The position numbers and the translations under genes were made by a program. Shown piece after piece: positions 1-8,560 of a DNA stretch of 64,000 bases (its first letter is position 1; every line of letters starts with the position of its first letter). The stretch comes from Fusobacterium sp. (lineage in GTDB: Bacteria > Fusobacteriota > Fusobacteriia > Fusobacteriales > Fusobacteriaceae), in NCBI RefSeq assembly GCF_030528405.1, contig NZ_JAUMYY010000002.1:1-64000 (forward strand), in the 5' to 3' direction. Below the pieces are notes generated by a model. The model was not told the origin of the DNA, did no database searches, and saw only the letters and a program-made list of their open reading frames with translations.

Positions 1-1
1 C

Positions 2-829
2 GAAGAAGAAAAAATCCAGAAAAAACTTCAGAAAAAAATAAAAGAGAGTATCGAAATAGAAAGTAAATATTCTAAGGAAGAAGATAAGTCTGGAAAAGAT
101 AAATTAAGTCAGGAGTATAAGAAGCTCTCGGAAGAGATTGCTGCCCTTCAAGCAGAGTACTATTCTTTAACAGGGACTTATTATGAAGAATTTAATGAAC
201 AAAATAAATCCTTAGAAAAAGTCTTGGAGAGAAAACTTTCTCCTGATGAACAGTTTAAAGAAGACTTAAGAAATGTGTATCTTAATCAAAATTACTCTTT
301 AGCTAATACAAGTTTATTTCAAAAAACAAAGAATTTTTTCAGTTCAAATAAAGTAGAAAATTTTGAAAGTGATAATCAAAGAGCTAAGATAATTTATGCT
401 TCAGATAAAATTATGGTACAAGAGTTTAGAGAAAATGAACTTATAAGAGAAATAGAATATAGAACAGAAGACGGATACAATATAGTAACTGTTAAAATAG
501 ACGATAAACAACAGGGTTTTATAAGAAATTTAGATGATATAAAAAGTGGTTTTGGAGTTGATAAATTAAAGGATGGTGCAAAGATAGAATTTCGACATGA
601 AAATCAAGTTCCAACAGGCCCTGCAGTTAAGTACTATACAAATGGTGATAGAGAAGAATTTATTTATAGAAATGGGAAAAAGCATGGTTTTTCAACTTAT
701 TACTTTTCAAATGGTGATAAAGAAGAAGTATACTATATAGAAAATGTATTAGAGGGAAAAGCAAAATATACTTATTCAGATGGCTATGTTGAAATATACA
801 GATATAAGAATGGTAAAAGAGAAGAATAG
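2..829 (+). CDS. Coiled-coil protein with C-terminal MORN-type repeats (5' end outside window)
   Basis: The reading frame is open from base 2 without a stop, so the start lies left of the window. The first ~75 visible residues are rich in Glu, Lys and Gln with a heptad-like pattern, suggesting a coiled coil. Residues after about position 190 of the visible part contain repeated units of the type YYxNGDxEE-xYxNGKxxG, which resemble the MORN_2/YwqK-type repeats that form beta-hairpins. A TTG at 224 could be read as a start but there is no reason to prefer it because coding continues upstream. The stop is one base before the start of the next gene, so the two are probably co-transcribed. No enzymatic function can be assigned. 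Confidence 0.75.
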   Translation, partial: EEEKIQKKLQKKIKESIEIESKYSKEEDKSGKDKLSQEYKKLSEEIAALQAEYYSLTGTYYEEFNEQNKSLEKVLERKLSPDEQFKEDLRNVYLNQNYSLANTSLFQKTKNFFSSNKVENFESDNQRAKIIYASDKIMVQEFRENELIREIEYRTEDGYNIVTVKIDDKQQGFIRNLDDIKSGFGVDKLKDGAKIEFRHENQVPTGPAVKYYTNGDREEFIYRNGKKHGFSTYYFSNGDKEEVYYIENVLEGKAKYTYSDGYVEIYRYKNGKREE

Positions 830-830
830 T

Positions 831-1511
831 ATGAGATTGGATAAGTTTCTGGTAGAGTGTGGAATTGGGAGTAGAAAAGAAGTAAAAGATATAATTTATA
901 ATAAAAAAATAAAAGTAAACAATCAAATTACAGTTAGTCCAAAAGAAAATATAGATCCTTTCAATGATAAGATTTGTTTAGAAGATAAAATGCTAGAATA
1001 TAAAGAGTTTAGATATTATCTTATGAATAAGAAAGCAGGATATATAACTGCTGTAGAGGATAGTAGAGAGAAGACAGTTATGGATTTACTTCCAGATTGG
1101 GTTGTAAAAAAAAATTTAGTGCCAGTTGGAAGGCTGGATAAAGATACTGAGGGTTTACTTTTATTTACAAATGATGGAAAGTTAAATCATAAACTTCTTT
1201 CACCCAGAAATCATATTGAAAAATGTTACTATGTTGAAATAGAAAAAAGCATTAACATTGAAGATATAAGAAAATTAGAAAATGGAATCTGTATTGATAA
1301 CTATAAGACTATGCCATCCAAAGTATATAAGTTGGAAGAAAGAAAAATTTTATTAACAATAATGGAAGGAAAATTTCATCAAGTAAAAAAGATGTTAGAA
1401 GCAGTTAATAATAAAGTTTTGTATTTAAAAAGAATATCTTTTGGAAAATTAAAGCTTGATAATCTTGAATTAGGAGAAGTTAAAGAAATTTTTATAGAAG
1501 ATATAATTTAA
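831..1511 (+). CDS. RsuA/RluB-family 16S/23S rRNA pseudouridine synthase
   Basis: Converts a specific uridine in ribosomal RNA to pseudouridine. The protein (226 aa) begins with a short S4 RNA-binding domain (residues 1-45, RLDKFLVECGIGSRKE) followed by the catalytic domain with the family motif GRLDKDTEGLLL at residues 100-111; Asp103 is the expected catalytic nucleophile. The start at 831 places the S4 motif at the N terminus as in RsuA; the same frame is open from 780 but that would only add residues overlapping the upstream gene. The length fits RsuA (about 230 aa). Whether the target is the RsuA site in 16S rRNA or an RluB-type site in 23S rRNA cannot be decided. Confidence 0.93.
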   Translation: MRLDKFLVECGIGSRKEVKDIIYNKKIKVNNQITVSPKENIDPFNDKICLEDKMLEYKEFRYYLMNKKAGYITAVEDSREKTVMDLLPDWVVKKNLVPVGRLDKDTEGLLLFTNDGKLNHKLLSPRNHIEKCYYVEIEKSINIEDIRKLENGICIDNYKTMPSKVYKLEERKILLTIMEGKFHQVKKMLEAVNNKVLYLKRISFGKLKLDNLELGEVKEIFIEDII

Positions 1512-1530
1512 TTTTACAAGGAGAACAACT

Positions 1531-1848
1531 ATGAAAAAGACAGTTTTAATTGGATTATTTGCACTATTAACTCTAAGTGCTTGTACAACATCATTAGGCT
1601 TAGGGGTAGGAACTGGAAGTAGCGGAATATCAACTTCGGCATCAGTTAGCAAAGAAATAAAAAAAGAAAAAAAAGAAGTAAAAAAAGTTAAGAAAACGAA
1701 AACAGAAAATGTAGAGAAAAAAGCAGAAAAGAGGGTAAAACAAACAAGAGAAGATGCAGTGAATAAAATGTCAGAAGAAAAACAAGAAATACAAGGAGAG
1801 AAAACTCCAAATTTAATAAACAAAAGAATAAAACAAGAAAGAAACTAA
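1531..1848 (+). CDS. Small lysine/glutamate-rich lipoprotein
   Basis: A 105-aa protein with a classical lipoprotein signal: short basic start, hydrophobic stretch and lipobox LSAC with Cys at position 18, preceded by AAGGAG. After the lipidated Cys comes a Gly/Ser-rich linker and then a very charged Lys/Glu tract that is probably helical. It should be anchored in the envelope through its lipid, with the charged tail in the periplasm. It lies 19 bases after the pseudouridine synthase. No family is recognised. Confidence 0.8.
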   Translation: MKKTVLIGLFALLTLSACTTSLGLGVGTGSSGISTSASVSKEIKKEKKEVKKVKKTKTENVEKKAEKRVKQTREDAVNKMSEEKQEIQGEKTPNLINKRIKQERN

Positions 1849-1864
1849 ATTCTTTGTGAATATT

Positions 1865-2923
1865 ATGGAAATAAAAAGTATAGATATTTTTTGTGAAGTT
1901 ATTGATAATTATGGAGATGTTGGAGTTGCTTATCGTTTAGCAAGAGAATTTAAGTTTTATTTTCCTGATAGAAGGCTAAGATTGATAATAGATAGAACAG
2001 AAGAATTAAGACTTATAAAGAAAGATAATGATGGTATAGATGTTCTTGAGTTTTCTGAATTAAACGATGAAATAATAAGTTCTGATTTAATAATAGAATG
2101 TTTTGCATGTAAGATTCCAGATATTTATATGGAAAAAGCTTATAATAATTCCAAAATATTGTTGAACTTAGAATACTTTTCTTCAGAGGATTGGATAGAA
2201 AATTTTCACCTTCAGGAGTCTTTAATTGGAAAAGGTAGTTTAAAAAAATATTTTTTTATGCCTGGAATAAGTTTAAAGAGTGGTGGAATAATAATAGATA
2301 GAGAGTTTATTAGCAGAAAAGAAAAGGTTATAGAAAATAAAAGTCACTATTTAAAAAAATTCGGTATAGAGGAAGAATATGATTTAATAGGTAGTATATT
2401 TTCTTATGAAAAGAATTTTGATAAACTTATCTTTGAATTAGAAAGGACAGGAAAAAAAATCCTATTACTAATTATGAGTGAAAAAACTCAAAAAAATTTT
2501 ACAAAATATTTTGATAATATTAATATATATGATAAAATACAATTTGTTAAATTACCATTCTATTCCTATGATGAATATGAAGAAATTTTAGCATTATGTG
2601 ATTTTAATTTTGTTAGAGGAGAAGATAGCTTTGTTAGAGCTTTATTGCTTGGAAAACCATTTTTATGGCATATTTATCCTCAAAAAGAAAATGTTCATAT
2701 GATTAAATTAAAAAGTTTTTTAGATAAATATTATGGTAATTGGGAAGAGTTAAAGGATGTTTTCATAAAATATAATTTAAATAACGATGACTATGAATAT
2801 TTTTTTAAAAATTATGATAAAATTTCTTATTATAATCAAGAATGTAGCAAATATCTTTTGGAGAATTGTAATCTAGTTGAAAAATTAAATAATTTTTTAG
2901 AAAATTTAGGAGGTAACAAATGA
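1865..2923 (+). CDS. earP: EF-P arginine rhamnosyltransferase EarP
   Basis: Transfers rhamnose from dTDP-rhamnose to an arginine of elongation factor P, enabling it to relieve ribosome stalling at polyproline. The family (former DUF2331) is recognised by the N-terminal block IDIFCEVIDNYGDVGVAYRL (residues 5-24) and the C-terminal block RGEDSFVRALLLGKPFLWHI, both nearly diagnostic. ATG at 1865 gives 352 aa; a GTG three codons upstream (1856) is also possible since neither has a strong Shine-Dalgarno. The stop overlaps the start of efp by four bases (ATGA), with the efp ribosome site inside the earP tail, so the enzyme and its substrate are translationally coupled. The identification is reinforced by the substrate's Arg32. 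Confidence 0.95.
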   Translation: MEIKSIDIFCEVIDNYGDVGVAYRLAREFKFYFPDRRLRLIIDRTEELRLIKKDNDGIDVLEFSELNDEIISSDLIIECFACKIPDIYMEKAYNNSKILLNLEYFSSEDWIENFHLQESLIGKGSLKKYFFMPGISLKSGGIIIDREFISRKEKVIENKSHYLKKFGIEEEYDLIGSIFSYEKNFDKLIFELERTGKKILLLIMSEKTQKNFTKYFDNINIYDKIQFVKLPFYSYDEYEEILALCDFNFVRGEDSFVRALLLGKPFLWHIYPQKENVHMIKLKSFLDKYYGNWEELKDVFIKYNLNNDDYEYFFKNYDKISYYNQECSKYLLENCNLVEKLNNFLENLGGNK

Positions 2924-3483
2924 AAATTGCACAAGAATTAAGGGCAGGAAGTACTATTAAAATAGGAAATGATCCCTTTGTAGTATTGAAGGCTGAATAT
3001 AATAAATCAGGAAGAAATGCTGCGGTAGTAAAATTTAAAATGAAAAATTTAATATCAGGAAATATATCTGATGCTGTTTATAAGGCAGATGATAAAATGG
3101 ACGATATTAAATTAGATAAGGTAAAGGCAATATACTCTTATTTAAATGGAGATTCTTATATGTTTTCTAATCCAGAAACTTGGGAAGAAATAGAATTAAA
3201 AGGAGAAGATTTAGGAGATGCTCTTAATTATCTTCAAGAAGAAATGGAATTGGAAGTAGTGTATTATGAATCAATACCAGTTGCGGTAGAATTACCTACT
3301 TTTGTTGAAAGAGAAGTTACTTATACAGAACCTGGTCTTAGAGGAGATACTTCTGGGAAGGTTATGAAGCCAGCAAAAATAAATACAGGTTATGAAATTC
3401 AAGTTCCTTTATTTGTTGAGCAAGGAGAATGGATTAAAATTGATACAAGAACAAATGAATATGTGGAAAGAGTAAAAAAATAA
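2920..3483 (+). CDS. efp: Translation elongation factor P, EarP type
   Basis: Binds the ribosome E/P sites and stimulates peptide bond formation at consecutive prolines. The 187-aa protein has the three EF-P beta domains: KOW-like domain I (residues 1-65), OB domain II (66-128) and the C-terminal OB domain III with the signature GYEIQVPLFVEQGEWIKIDT. The loop residue that carries the modification is Arg32 in the context NKSGRNAA, as in the Pseudomonas/Neisseria EarP clade and not the Lys of the EpmA or DHS-type clades. It overlaps earP by four bases and has an AGGAGG ribosome site inside earP. A strong terminator follows immediately. Confidence 0.97.
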   Translation: MKIAQELRAGSTIKIGNDPFVVLKAEYNKSGRNAAVVKFKMKNLISGNISDAVYKADDKMDDIKLDKVKAIYSYLNGDSYMFSNPETWEEIELKGEDLGDALNYLQEEMELEVVYYESIPVAVELPTFVEREVTYTEPGLRGDTSGKVMKPAKINTGYEIQVPLFVEQGEWIKIDTRTNEYVERVKK

Positions 3484-3495
3484 ATACTTTGTATG

Positions 3496-3536
3496 GCACT
3501 CCCAATCTTAAAAGATACGATTGGGAGTGCTTTTTT
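3496..3536 (+). terminator. Intrinsic terminator of efp
   Basis: A 12-bp perfect inverted repeat (3496-3507 with 3519-3530) with an 11-base loop is followed by six T residues. It ends the earP-efp operon; on the other strand there is no U tract, so it is not an obvious terminator for htpX. Confidence 0.92.
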
Positions 3537-3555
3537 GTACTTGTTTTACATATTT

Positions 3556-4419
3556 CTATAAGTATCCTTTTTCAATTGCTAATTTTTCAAGCTCTCTTAT
3601 TCTATCATAAGTAGAAGGATGTGTTCGAAATAAATTTTGTAAACCTCTTAGACCTGAAAAAGGATTAACAATAAACATATGTGCAGTAGCAGGATTTTTT
3701 ACATTATTCATAGAAATTTGATGGCTATAATTCTCAAGCTTTTCCAAAGCATTTCTTAGATATAAAGGGTTTCCTGAAATTTCTGCTCCAGCTCTATCAG
3801 CCATAAATTCTCTTCTACGTGAAATTGTCATCTGTATAATAGAAGCTGCTATGGGGGCAAGTATGGCAGCTAAGAGAGCAAAGCCAGCATTGTTATTTCT
3901 ATTGTTTCTGTTATTGTTGTAATTTGCATATGGTAGAAAACGAGAAATATTAGCTATTGCACCAGCAAAGGTTGCAGCAATAGTACTAATTAAAATATCT
4001 CTATGTTTAACATGACCCAACTCATGTGCCATAACTCCAGCCAATTCATTATCGTTCATTAAATCTAAAAGACCTTGAGTACAAGCAACAGCAGCATTTT
4101 TAGGATTTCTTCCTGTTGCAAAAGCATTAGGCTGTCTCTCAGGAATAATATAAACTTTAGGCATTGGTAAATTTGCATTCATTGCAAGTTTTTTTACAAT
4201 CCCATAAAGTCTTGGATTTATTGTAGAGTCAACTTCTTTCGCTTTATAAGCTTTAATTACCATTTTATCACTGAACCAATAGCTAAAAAAACTCATACCG
4301 CCTGCTATAAAAAGACCAATTAATGCACCGTTTTCATTTCCAAATAAACCTCCAATAAAAGTAAACAATGCAACTAATACAAAAATTAAAAAGCCAGTTT
4401 TTAAACTATTCATAAACAT
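3556..4419 (-). CDS. htpX: HtpX-type membrane zinc metalloprotease
   Basis: An integral membrane peptidase of family M48 that degrades damaged membrane proteins, with its active site in the cytoplasm. The 287-aa protein has two N-terminal membrane helices (about residues 8-26 and 31-48), the zinc-binding HELGH motif at residues 132-136, and the downstream Glu ligand in the block SRRREFMADRAGAE. Two further hydrophobic stretches lie between these. An Asn-rich insert (NYNNNRNNRNNN) sits between helices 3 and 4. The start at 4419 has AGGAGAA seven bases upstream. It is a single-gene unit convergent with efp. Confidence 0.95.
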   Translation of the reverse strand: MFMNSLKTGFLIFVLVALFTFIGGLFGNENGALIGLFIAGGMSFFSYWFSDKMVIKAYKAKEVDSTINPRLYGIVKKLAMNANLPMPKVYIIPERQPNAFATGRNPKNAAVACTQGLLDLMNDNELAGVMAHELGHVKHRDILISTIAATFAGAIANISRFLPYANYNNNRNNRNNNAGFALLAAILAPIAASIIQMTISRRREFMADRAGAEISGNPLYLRNALEKLENYSHQISMNNVKNPATAHMFIVNPFSGLRGLQNLFRTHPSTYDRIRELEKLAIEKGYL

Positions 4420-4619
4420 AAGTATATTCTCCTTAATTATATCAAAATTTATTTTTAAAAATTTATTATACTAATTATATCATATTGTAAAAAAATATTT
4501 TATTTTTTATTAATTAATTATTTTTTTAAAGTAAAATAAAAGTATACAATTATATTTTTAATCTCAGTAAAATATATGTTATTATATATATGCTACAAAA
4601 AGACTAAAGGAGAGTGACT

Positions 4620-5066
4620 ATGAAGAAAATAATTTTGATAATAGTAATGGCTATTTTTTTTTCATCTTGTATAATTGGTAGTGTAGTTGGTGGGACTATA
4701 AGTGCTGCTGGTAGTATAGTAGGAGGAACAATAAAGGCAACTGGAAAGATTATTGGAGCTATTATAGGTGATGATGAAGGGGAAATAAAAGCTAAGGGTG
4801 TGAAGTATACTTACTCAGATGCAAAAGTTGAAGTAGATCATGATAAAACTGTAGTTTCTGGGACTGTTTATCACAATACAAGAACTAAGGAAAATGTCAG
4901 AATTGAAATTCCTTGCTATGATAAAAATAAAAATTATCTGGGAGATGCAGTTGATACTATAGAAGTTTTAGAAAAAAAAGAAAAATGGAAGTTCAATGCC
5001 ATAATCTACAATACAGATGTTAAATATGCAAATGTGAAAGATGCATATATTTCATCTAGCAATTAA
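4620..5066 (+). CDS. Lipoprotein with small beta-sandwich-like domain
   Basis: The protein (148 aa) begins with a lipoprotein signal ending in the lipobox FSSC, followed by a Gly-rich, repetitive hydrophobic stretch (GSVVGGTISAAGSIVGGTIKATG) and a C-terminal domain of alternating hydrophobic residues (TVVSGTVYHNTRTKENVRIEI...) resembling small beta-sandwich (FxLYD-like) domains that follow bacterial lipoboxes. ATG at 4620 is preferred to GTG at 4614 because AAAGGAGAG lies just before it. A glycine-rich segment like this may associate with membranes. Function unknown. The AT-rich stretch before it (4420-4600) should hold promoters for this gene and for htpX. Confidence 0.7.
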   Translation: MKKIILIIVMAIFFSSCIIGSVVGGTISAAGSIVGGTIKATGKIIGAIIGDDEGEIKAKGVKYTYSDAKVEVDHDKTVVSGTVYHNTRTKENVRIEIPCYDKNKNYLGDAVDTIEVLEKKEKWKFNAIIYNTDVKYANVKDAYISSSN

Positions 5067-5079
5067 ATTTGGAGGAAGA

Positions 5080-5832
5080 ATGAAAATTTTTATAACAGGA
5101 GGAACATCAGGAATTGGTTTAGGTTTAGCAAAAGAATATTTGTTACAAGGATATGAGGTTGCTGTCTGTGGAAGAAATGAGAAAAAAATTTCTGACTTGA
5201 AAGAAAAATATCCTAAATTAAAAATATATAAGGTAGATGTTAAAGATAAATTTGAACTAAAAAAAGCTGTTGAGAATTTTTCACAGGATCATCTAGATAT
5301 TATGATAGCTAATGCTGGGACTTATTCAAGTAATAGAGCTAAAAAACTTAATCAAGACGAGCTGATAAACTCACTTGATGTTAATCTAACAGGTGCTTTA
5401 CATGCACTAGAAATAGGAAGAGATATAATGTTAAAGCAAAACGAAGGACAACTTGTAGTTATATCATCTGTCGCAGGTTTACTTGAATATCCAGATGCTT
5501 CTGTTTATAGCAAATCCAAAAGAGCACTAAATTATGTATGTGAAGCTTATAGAGAAGCATTGAAAGGAAGTAATATAAAAATTACAAATATTTTGCCTGG
5601 TTATGTTGAAACAGAGAGATTAAGAGACTTAAATGCAGAAGACACAGATAAAAAGGCTTTTATTATATCAGAGAATGAGGCAGTAAGGATAATAATTGAA
5701 GCTATTAAAAAGAAAAAAGAAAAAGAAATTTTTCCTAAAAAGATGAAAATAGCTATCAGCATAATTTCAAAATTACCTAAGAGTTTAATAAACTTTCTTT
5801 TCCATTTTTATGAAAAAGAAAATGGAGAATAA
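5080..5832 (+). CDS. Short-chain dehydrogenase/reductase
   Basis: NAD(P)H-dependent oxidoreductase of the classical SDR fold, 250 aa. It carries the nucleotide-binding TGGTSGIG at residues 6-13, the NAG motif (residues 78-80), the catalytic Ser130 and the YxxxK pair Tyr143/Lys147. The C-terminal tail is basic and amphipathic, as in membrane-associated DltE/YqjQ-like members. The start at 5080 has GGAGG just upstream; the frame is open a little further up but would overlap the lipoprotein gene. Substrate unknown. A second, related SDR occurs at 7781. Confidence 0.88.
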   Translation: MKIFITGGTSGIGLGLAKEYLLQGYEVAVCGRNEKKISDLKEKYPKLKIYKVDVKDKFELKKAVENFSQDHLDIMIANAGTYSSNRAKKLNQDELINSLDVNLTGALHALEIGRDIMLKQNEGQLVVISSVAGLLEYPDASVYSKSKRALNYVCEAYREALKGSNIKITNILPGYVETERLRDLNAEDTDKKAFIISENEAVRIIIEAIKKKKEKEIFPKKMKIAISIISKLPKSLINFLFHFYEKENGE

Positions 5833-5844
5833 AAATAATAACTC

Positions 5845-5873
5845 TTGCTTGTTATATTATAAAGTAATATAAT
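5845..5873 (+). promoter_or_regulatory. Sigma-70-like promoter with overlapping palindrome (for hutG-like gene)
   Basis: TTGCTT at 5845-5850, a 17-base spacer and a perfect TATAAT at 5868-5873. An 8-bp perfect inverted repeat (TTATATTA at 5852-5859, TAATATAA at 5865-5872, 5-base loop) covers the spacer and -10 box and looks like a repressor site. Confidence 0.7.
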
Positions 5874-5908
5874 ATAGAACAAAATTTACTATAGAAGGAG
5901 AAAAAATA

Positions 5909-6865
5909 ATGGACTGGACAGGTCGTGTAGACGGTTATGATGAAGATGTATTAAGAGTACATCAAGTTGTAAAAGTAAAGACATTAAAAGAACTATTAGA
6001 AGATGATTCAAAAGATAGAAAGGTGTGTTTTGTAAGTTTTAACTCTGATGAAGGAATTAGGAGAAATAATGGAAGGACAGGAGCAAGTGAGGGTTGGAAG
6101 CATTTAAAAGCTGCACTTTCAAATTATCCTGTTTTTGATAATACTTTAAAGTTATATGATTTAAAGGAGTCTATAGATGTAATATCCGGTAATTTAGAAG
6201 CAGCTCAAGAAAAATTAGCTGATACGGTTGCAGAACTAAAGAAAAGGAATTATTTTGTAGTATGCTTGGGTGGTGGGCATGATATAGCTTATGGAACACA
6301 TAATGGAATTTTAAAATATGCAAAATCAAAAGAAAAAAATCCAAAAATAGGAATAATAAATTTTGATGCTCATTTTGATATGAGGGATTACAAAGAAAAA
6401 GGTGCTAATTCAGGCTCAATGTTCTTACAAATTGCAGAGGATAGAGAAAAAGACGGATTGAGATTTGATTATAATGTAATTGGAATACAAAAATTCTCAA
6501 ATACTAAAAGATTATTTGATACAGCTAAGAGATTCGGAGTAAACTATTTTCTGGCAAGGGACATAGAAAAAGTAAATGAACTTAATATAAATCCAATTTT
6601 AAATAGAAATGACTATATACATTTAAGTATTTGTACAGATGTGTTTCACGTAACTACTGCACCTGGAGTAAGTGCTCCTCAGTCATTTGGTATTTGGCCA
6701 AGTCAAGCTAATAGGCTTCTAAACATTATTGCTCAAACTGATAAAGATTTAACGCTTGAAGTGGCAGAAATAAGCCCTAGATATGACTATGATGATAGGA
6801 CTTCAAGATTGGTTGCCAATTTTATTTATCAAATAATTTTAAGGTATTTTAAAGTTGAAATTTAA
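5909..6865 (+). CDS. hutG: Formimidoylglutamase-like ureohydrolase (HutG type)
   Basis: Arginase-superfamily manganese hydrolase expected to split N-formimino-L-glutamate to glutamate and formamide, the last step of one histidine degradation route. The 318-aa protein shows GGGHDIAYG (Mn-binding His), DAHFDMR (Asp, His, Asp) and the APGVSAPQ motif typical of HutG rather than arginase. The usual Asp-x-Asp metal pair before APGVSAP reads Cys-Thr-Asp, so one canonical ligand is replaced by Cys. It has its own promoter and an AGAAGGAG ribosome site. No other hut gene is near. The alternative is another ureohydrolase of this superfamily; HutG is favoured by the N-terminal DEGIRRNNGRTGASEG block. 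Confidence 0.85.
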   Translation: MDWTGRVDGYDEDVLRVHQVVKVKTLKELLEDDSKDRKVCFVSFNSDEGIRRNNGRTGASEGWKHLKAALSNYPVFDNTLKLYDLKESIDVISGNLEAAQEKLADTVAELKKRNYFVVCLGGGHDIAYGTHNGILKYAKSKEKNPKIGIINFDAHFDMRDYKEKGANSGSMFLQIAEDREKDGLRFDYNVIGIQKFSNTKRLFDTAKRFGVNYFLARDIEKVNELNINPILNRNDYIHLSICTDVFHVTTAPGVSAPQSFGIWPSQANRLLNIIAQTDKDLTLEVAEISPRYDYDDRTSRLVANFIYQIILRYFKVEI

Positions 6866-6896
6866 TATGTTGAATAAAAATAAGAAGGGGCTAGCT

Positions 6897-7622
6897 ATGA
6901 AAAAAAAGTTATTATTAGTTTTTTCTATTTTTTTAATCTGTTCATTTTATATTTTTGGAGTAAAATTTCCTGAAAAATCTCAAAAGATAGAAGATTTTAT
7001 TCCTAAAGATTGGAAACTTATTAGTGATGCAAGGGGGGATTTAAATAAAGATAAGTTAGAAGATGTTGCTTTGCTTATAGAGAAAGATGATCTGGCAAAT
7101 ATCAAAAGTAATGAAGAAAAATTAGGACCACTTAAGTTAAATCTAAATCCAAGAATACTTTTAGTTTTATTTAGAGAAAAAGATGGGATGTATAGTCTAA
7201 AAGCTAAGAACGATAAAGGCTTTATAGCTAGTGAGCATAGTGATGATAATCCAACTCTTGAAGATACTTTTAGTGGGATGGATATAAGAAATAATACTCT
7301 TAGCGTAGCTTTTAGTTTTTTTACAAGTGCAGGAACTTATGGCTCTTCAAATAGTGTTTATATTTTTAGATTCCAAAATAAGAGAATAGAACTTATAGGA
7401 ATGCAGGACTTTTCATTTATGAGAAATTCAGGTGATGGTGAAGAGATTAGCATTAATTTCTCTACAGGGAAATATAAATTAACAAAAGGACTTAATGTTT
7501 TTAGTAAAGAAGAAAACAAACCAAAAGTAACATGGGGAAAACTTAAGAGTTCTAAGAAATATAGCTTAGAAGAAATGGAAGATTCTGTGATTGGAAAAAT
7601 ATACGAATCTATATACAACTAA
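6897..7622 (+). CDS. Secreted protein of unknown function
   Basis: A 241-aa protein with an N-terminal signal peptide (KKKLLLVFSIFLICSFYIFG), start at 6897 behind AAGAAGGGG; the frame is open from 6855 but that would overlap the preceding gene. The mature part contains DWKLISDARGDLNKDKLEDVALLIE, similar to the Asp-rich calcium-like loops seen in FG-GAP/VCBS-type exported proteins in which GDLNKDKLEDV is the tell-tale. It follows hutG with 31 bases between. No function can be assigned. Confidence 0.7.
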   Translation: MKKKLLLVFSIFLICSFYIFGVKFPEKSQKIEDFIPKDWKLISDARGDLNKDKLEDVALLIEKDDLANIKSNEEKLGPLKLNLNPRILLVLFREKDGMYSLKAKNDKGFIASEHSDDNPTLEDTFSGMDIRNNTLSVAFSFFTSAGTYGSSNSVYIFRFQNKRIELIGMQDFSFMRNSGDGEEISINFSTGKYKLTKGLNVFSKEENKPKVTWGKLKSSKKYSLEEMEDSVIGKIYESIYN

Positions 7623-7663
7623 AAAGAATTTTGTATCAAATATTACTAATTAAATAAATTTTT

Positions 7664-7699
7664 AATAGTTCCAGAAAATAAAATCTGGGACTATTTTTT
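7664..7699 (+). terminator. Intrinsic terminator
   Basis: Near-perfect 12-bp inverted repeat (7664-7675 with 7684-7695) followed by T6. It closes the hutG-secreted protein unit before the lipid cluster. Confidence 0.85.
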
Positions 7700-7718
7700 G
7701 TATAGCAATTAGTTTTAG

Positions 7719-7747
7719 TTGTATGCGATAAAAATATATAGTAAAAT
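7719..7747 (+). promoter_or_regulatory. Candidate promoter of the lipid/glycolipid cluster
   Basis: TTGTAT at 7719-7724, 17-base spacer, TAAAAT at 7742-7747, located 34 bases before the first gene of the cluster and just after a terminator. The -35 box is a poor match, so this is a moderate prediction. Confidence 0.5.
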
Positions 7748-7780
7748 AACTTCAGTAACTTTATTTAAAGGTGATATATT

Positions 7781-8551
7781 ATGTCAGTAGTTTTAATAAC
7801 TGGAGCAAGTTCTGGAATTGGAAAGGAATTAGCCTATTTTTTTGCAAAAAGAAATTATAACTTAATTTTACTTGCAAGGAATACTCAAAAATTATTAGAG
7901 ATTAAAGATAGCATTGAAAAAAAATTTAATATTGCTTGTAAAATAATAAGCTATGATTTAAAAAATACTGAAAATTTAGAAAAAATAGTTGAAGAGAATA
8001 ATTTTGATATTTTAATAAATTGTGCCGCCTTTGGAGAAATGACAAATTTTGATAATTTAACTCTAGAAAAAGATATTGAGATGTTAAATGTAAATTTGAT
8101 TAGTCCAATTATACTTACAAAATTATTTTTAAAAAAAGCTCTTGAAAGAGATGAGGGAACAGTTATGAATATCTGTTCGACGGCAGCACTGTATTATCAC
8201 CCATATATGACTATGTACAGTACAACTAAGGCGGGGCTTCTTAATTACTCTTTATCTTTAAGTGAAGAAATAAGATTTAGAACTAAGAATGTGCACTTAC
8301 TTTCAATTTGTCCTGGTCCAACTGCAACTCCTTTTTTTGAAGAGGAAACAAAGGCAAAGTTTGGAGTATTTAAAGTCTGGGAGATGTCAGCAGAATCTGT
8401 TGCAAAAGATATTTTAAGAGTTTTTGATAAAAAGAAAAGATTTGCAATAATAGGTCTGAGAAATAAAATTTTAGCAAAGTTTACAGCAATGTTGCCTATA
8501 AGTTTGCAACTTAAGGTAGTTGCCAGACATCTTAGAAAAGGTGCTAAATAA
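7781..8551 (+). CDS. Short-chain dehydrogenase, first gene of lipid-type cluster
   Basis: Classical SDR (256 aa) of the DltE/YqjQ-like subgroup: TGASSGIG at residues 7-14, NCAA in place of NNAG at 80-83, Ser133 and Tyr146/Lys150 in YSTTK. It probably reduces a keto group or oxidises an alcohol on a lipid-like substrate with NAD(P)H; the C terminus (KFTAMLPISLQLKVVARHLR) is basic and hydrophobic and may contact the membrane. The following glycosyltransferase gene begins 9 bases after its stop. All seven genes to 14387 are contiguous on one strand. Confidence 0.88.
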   Translation: MSVVLITGASSGIGKELAYFFAKRNYNLILLARNTQKLLEIKDSIEKKFNIACKIISYDLKNTENLEKIVEENNFDILINCAAFGEMTNFDNLTLEKDIEMLNVNLISPIILTKLFLKKALERDEGTVMNICSTAALYYHPYMTMYSTTKAGLLNYSLSLSEEIRFRTKNVHLLSICPGPTATPFFEEETKAKFGVFKVWEMSAESVAKDILRVFDKKKRFAIIGLRNKILAKFTAMLPISLQLKVVARHLRKGAK

Positions 8552-8560
8552 AGGAGTATT

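Noticed and set aside
2-829. TTG at 224 as a start codon of the first gene
   Set aside because: The frame is open to the window edge with coding-like coiled-coil sequence, so the gene begins further left.
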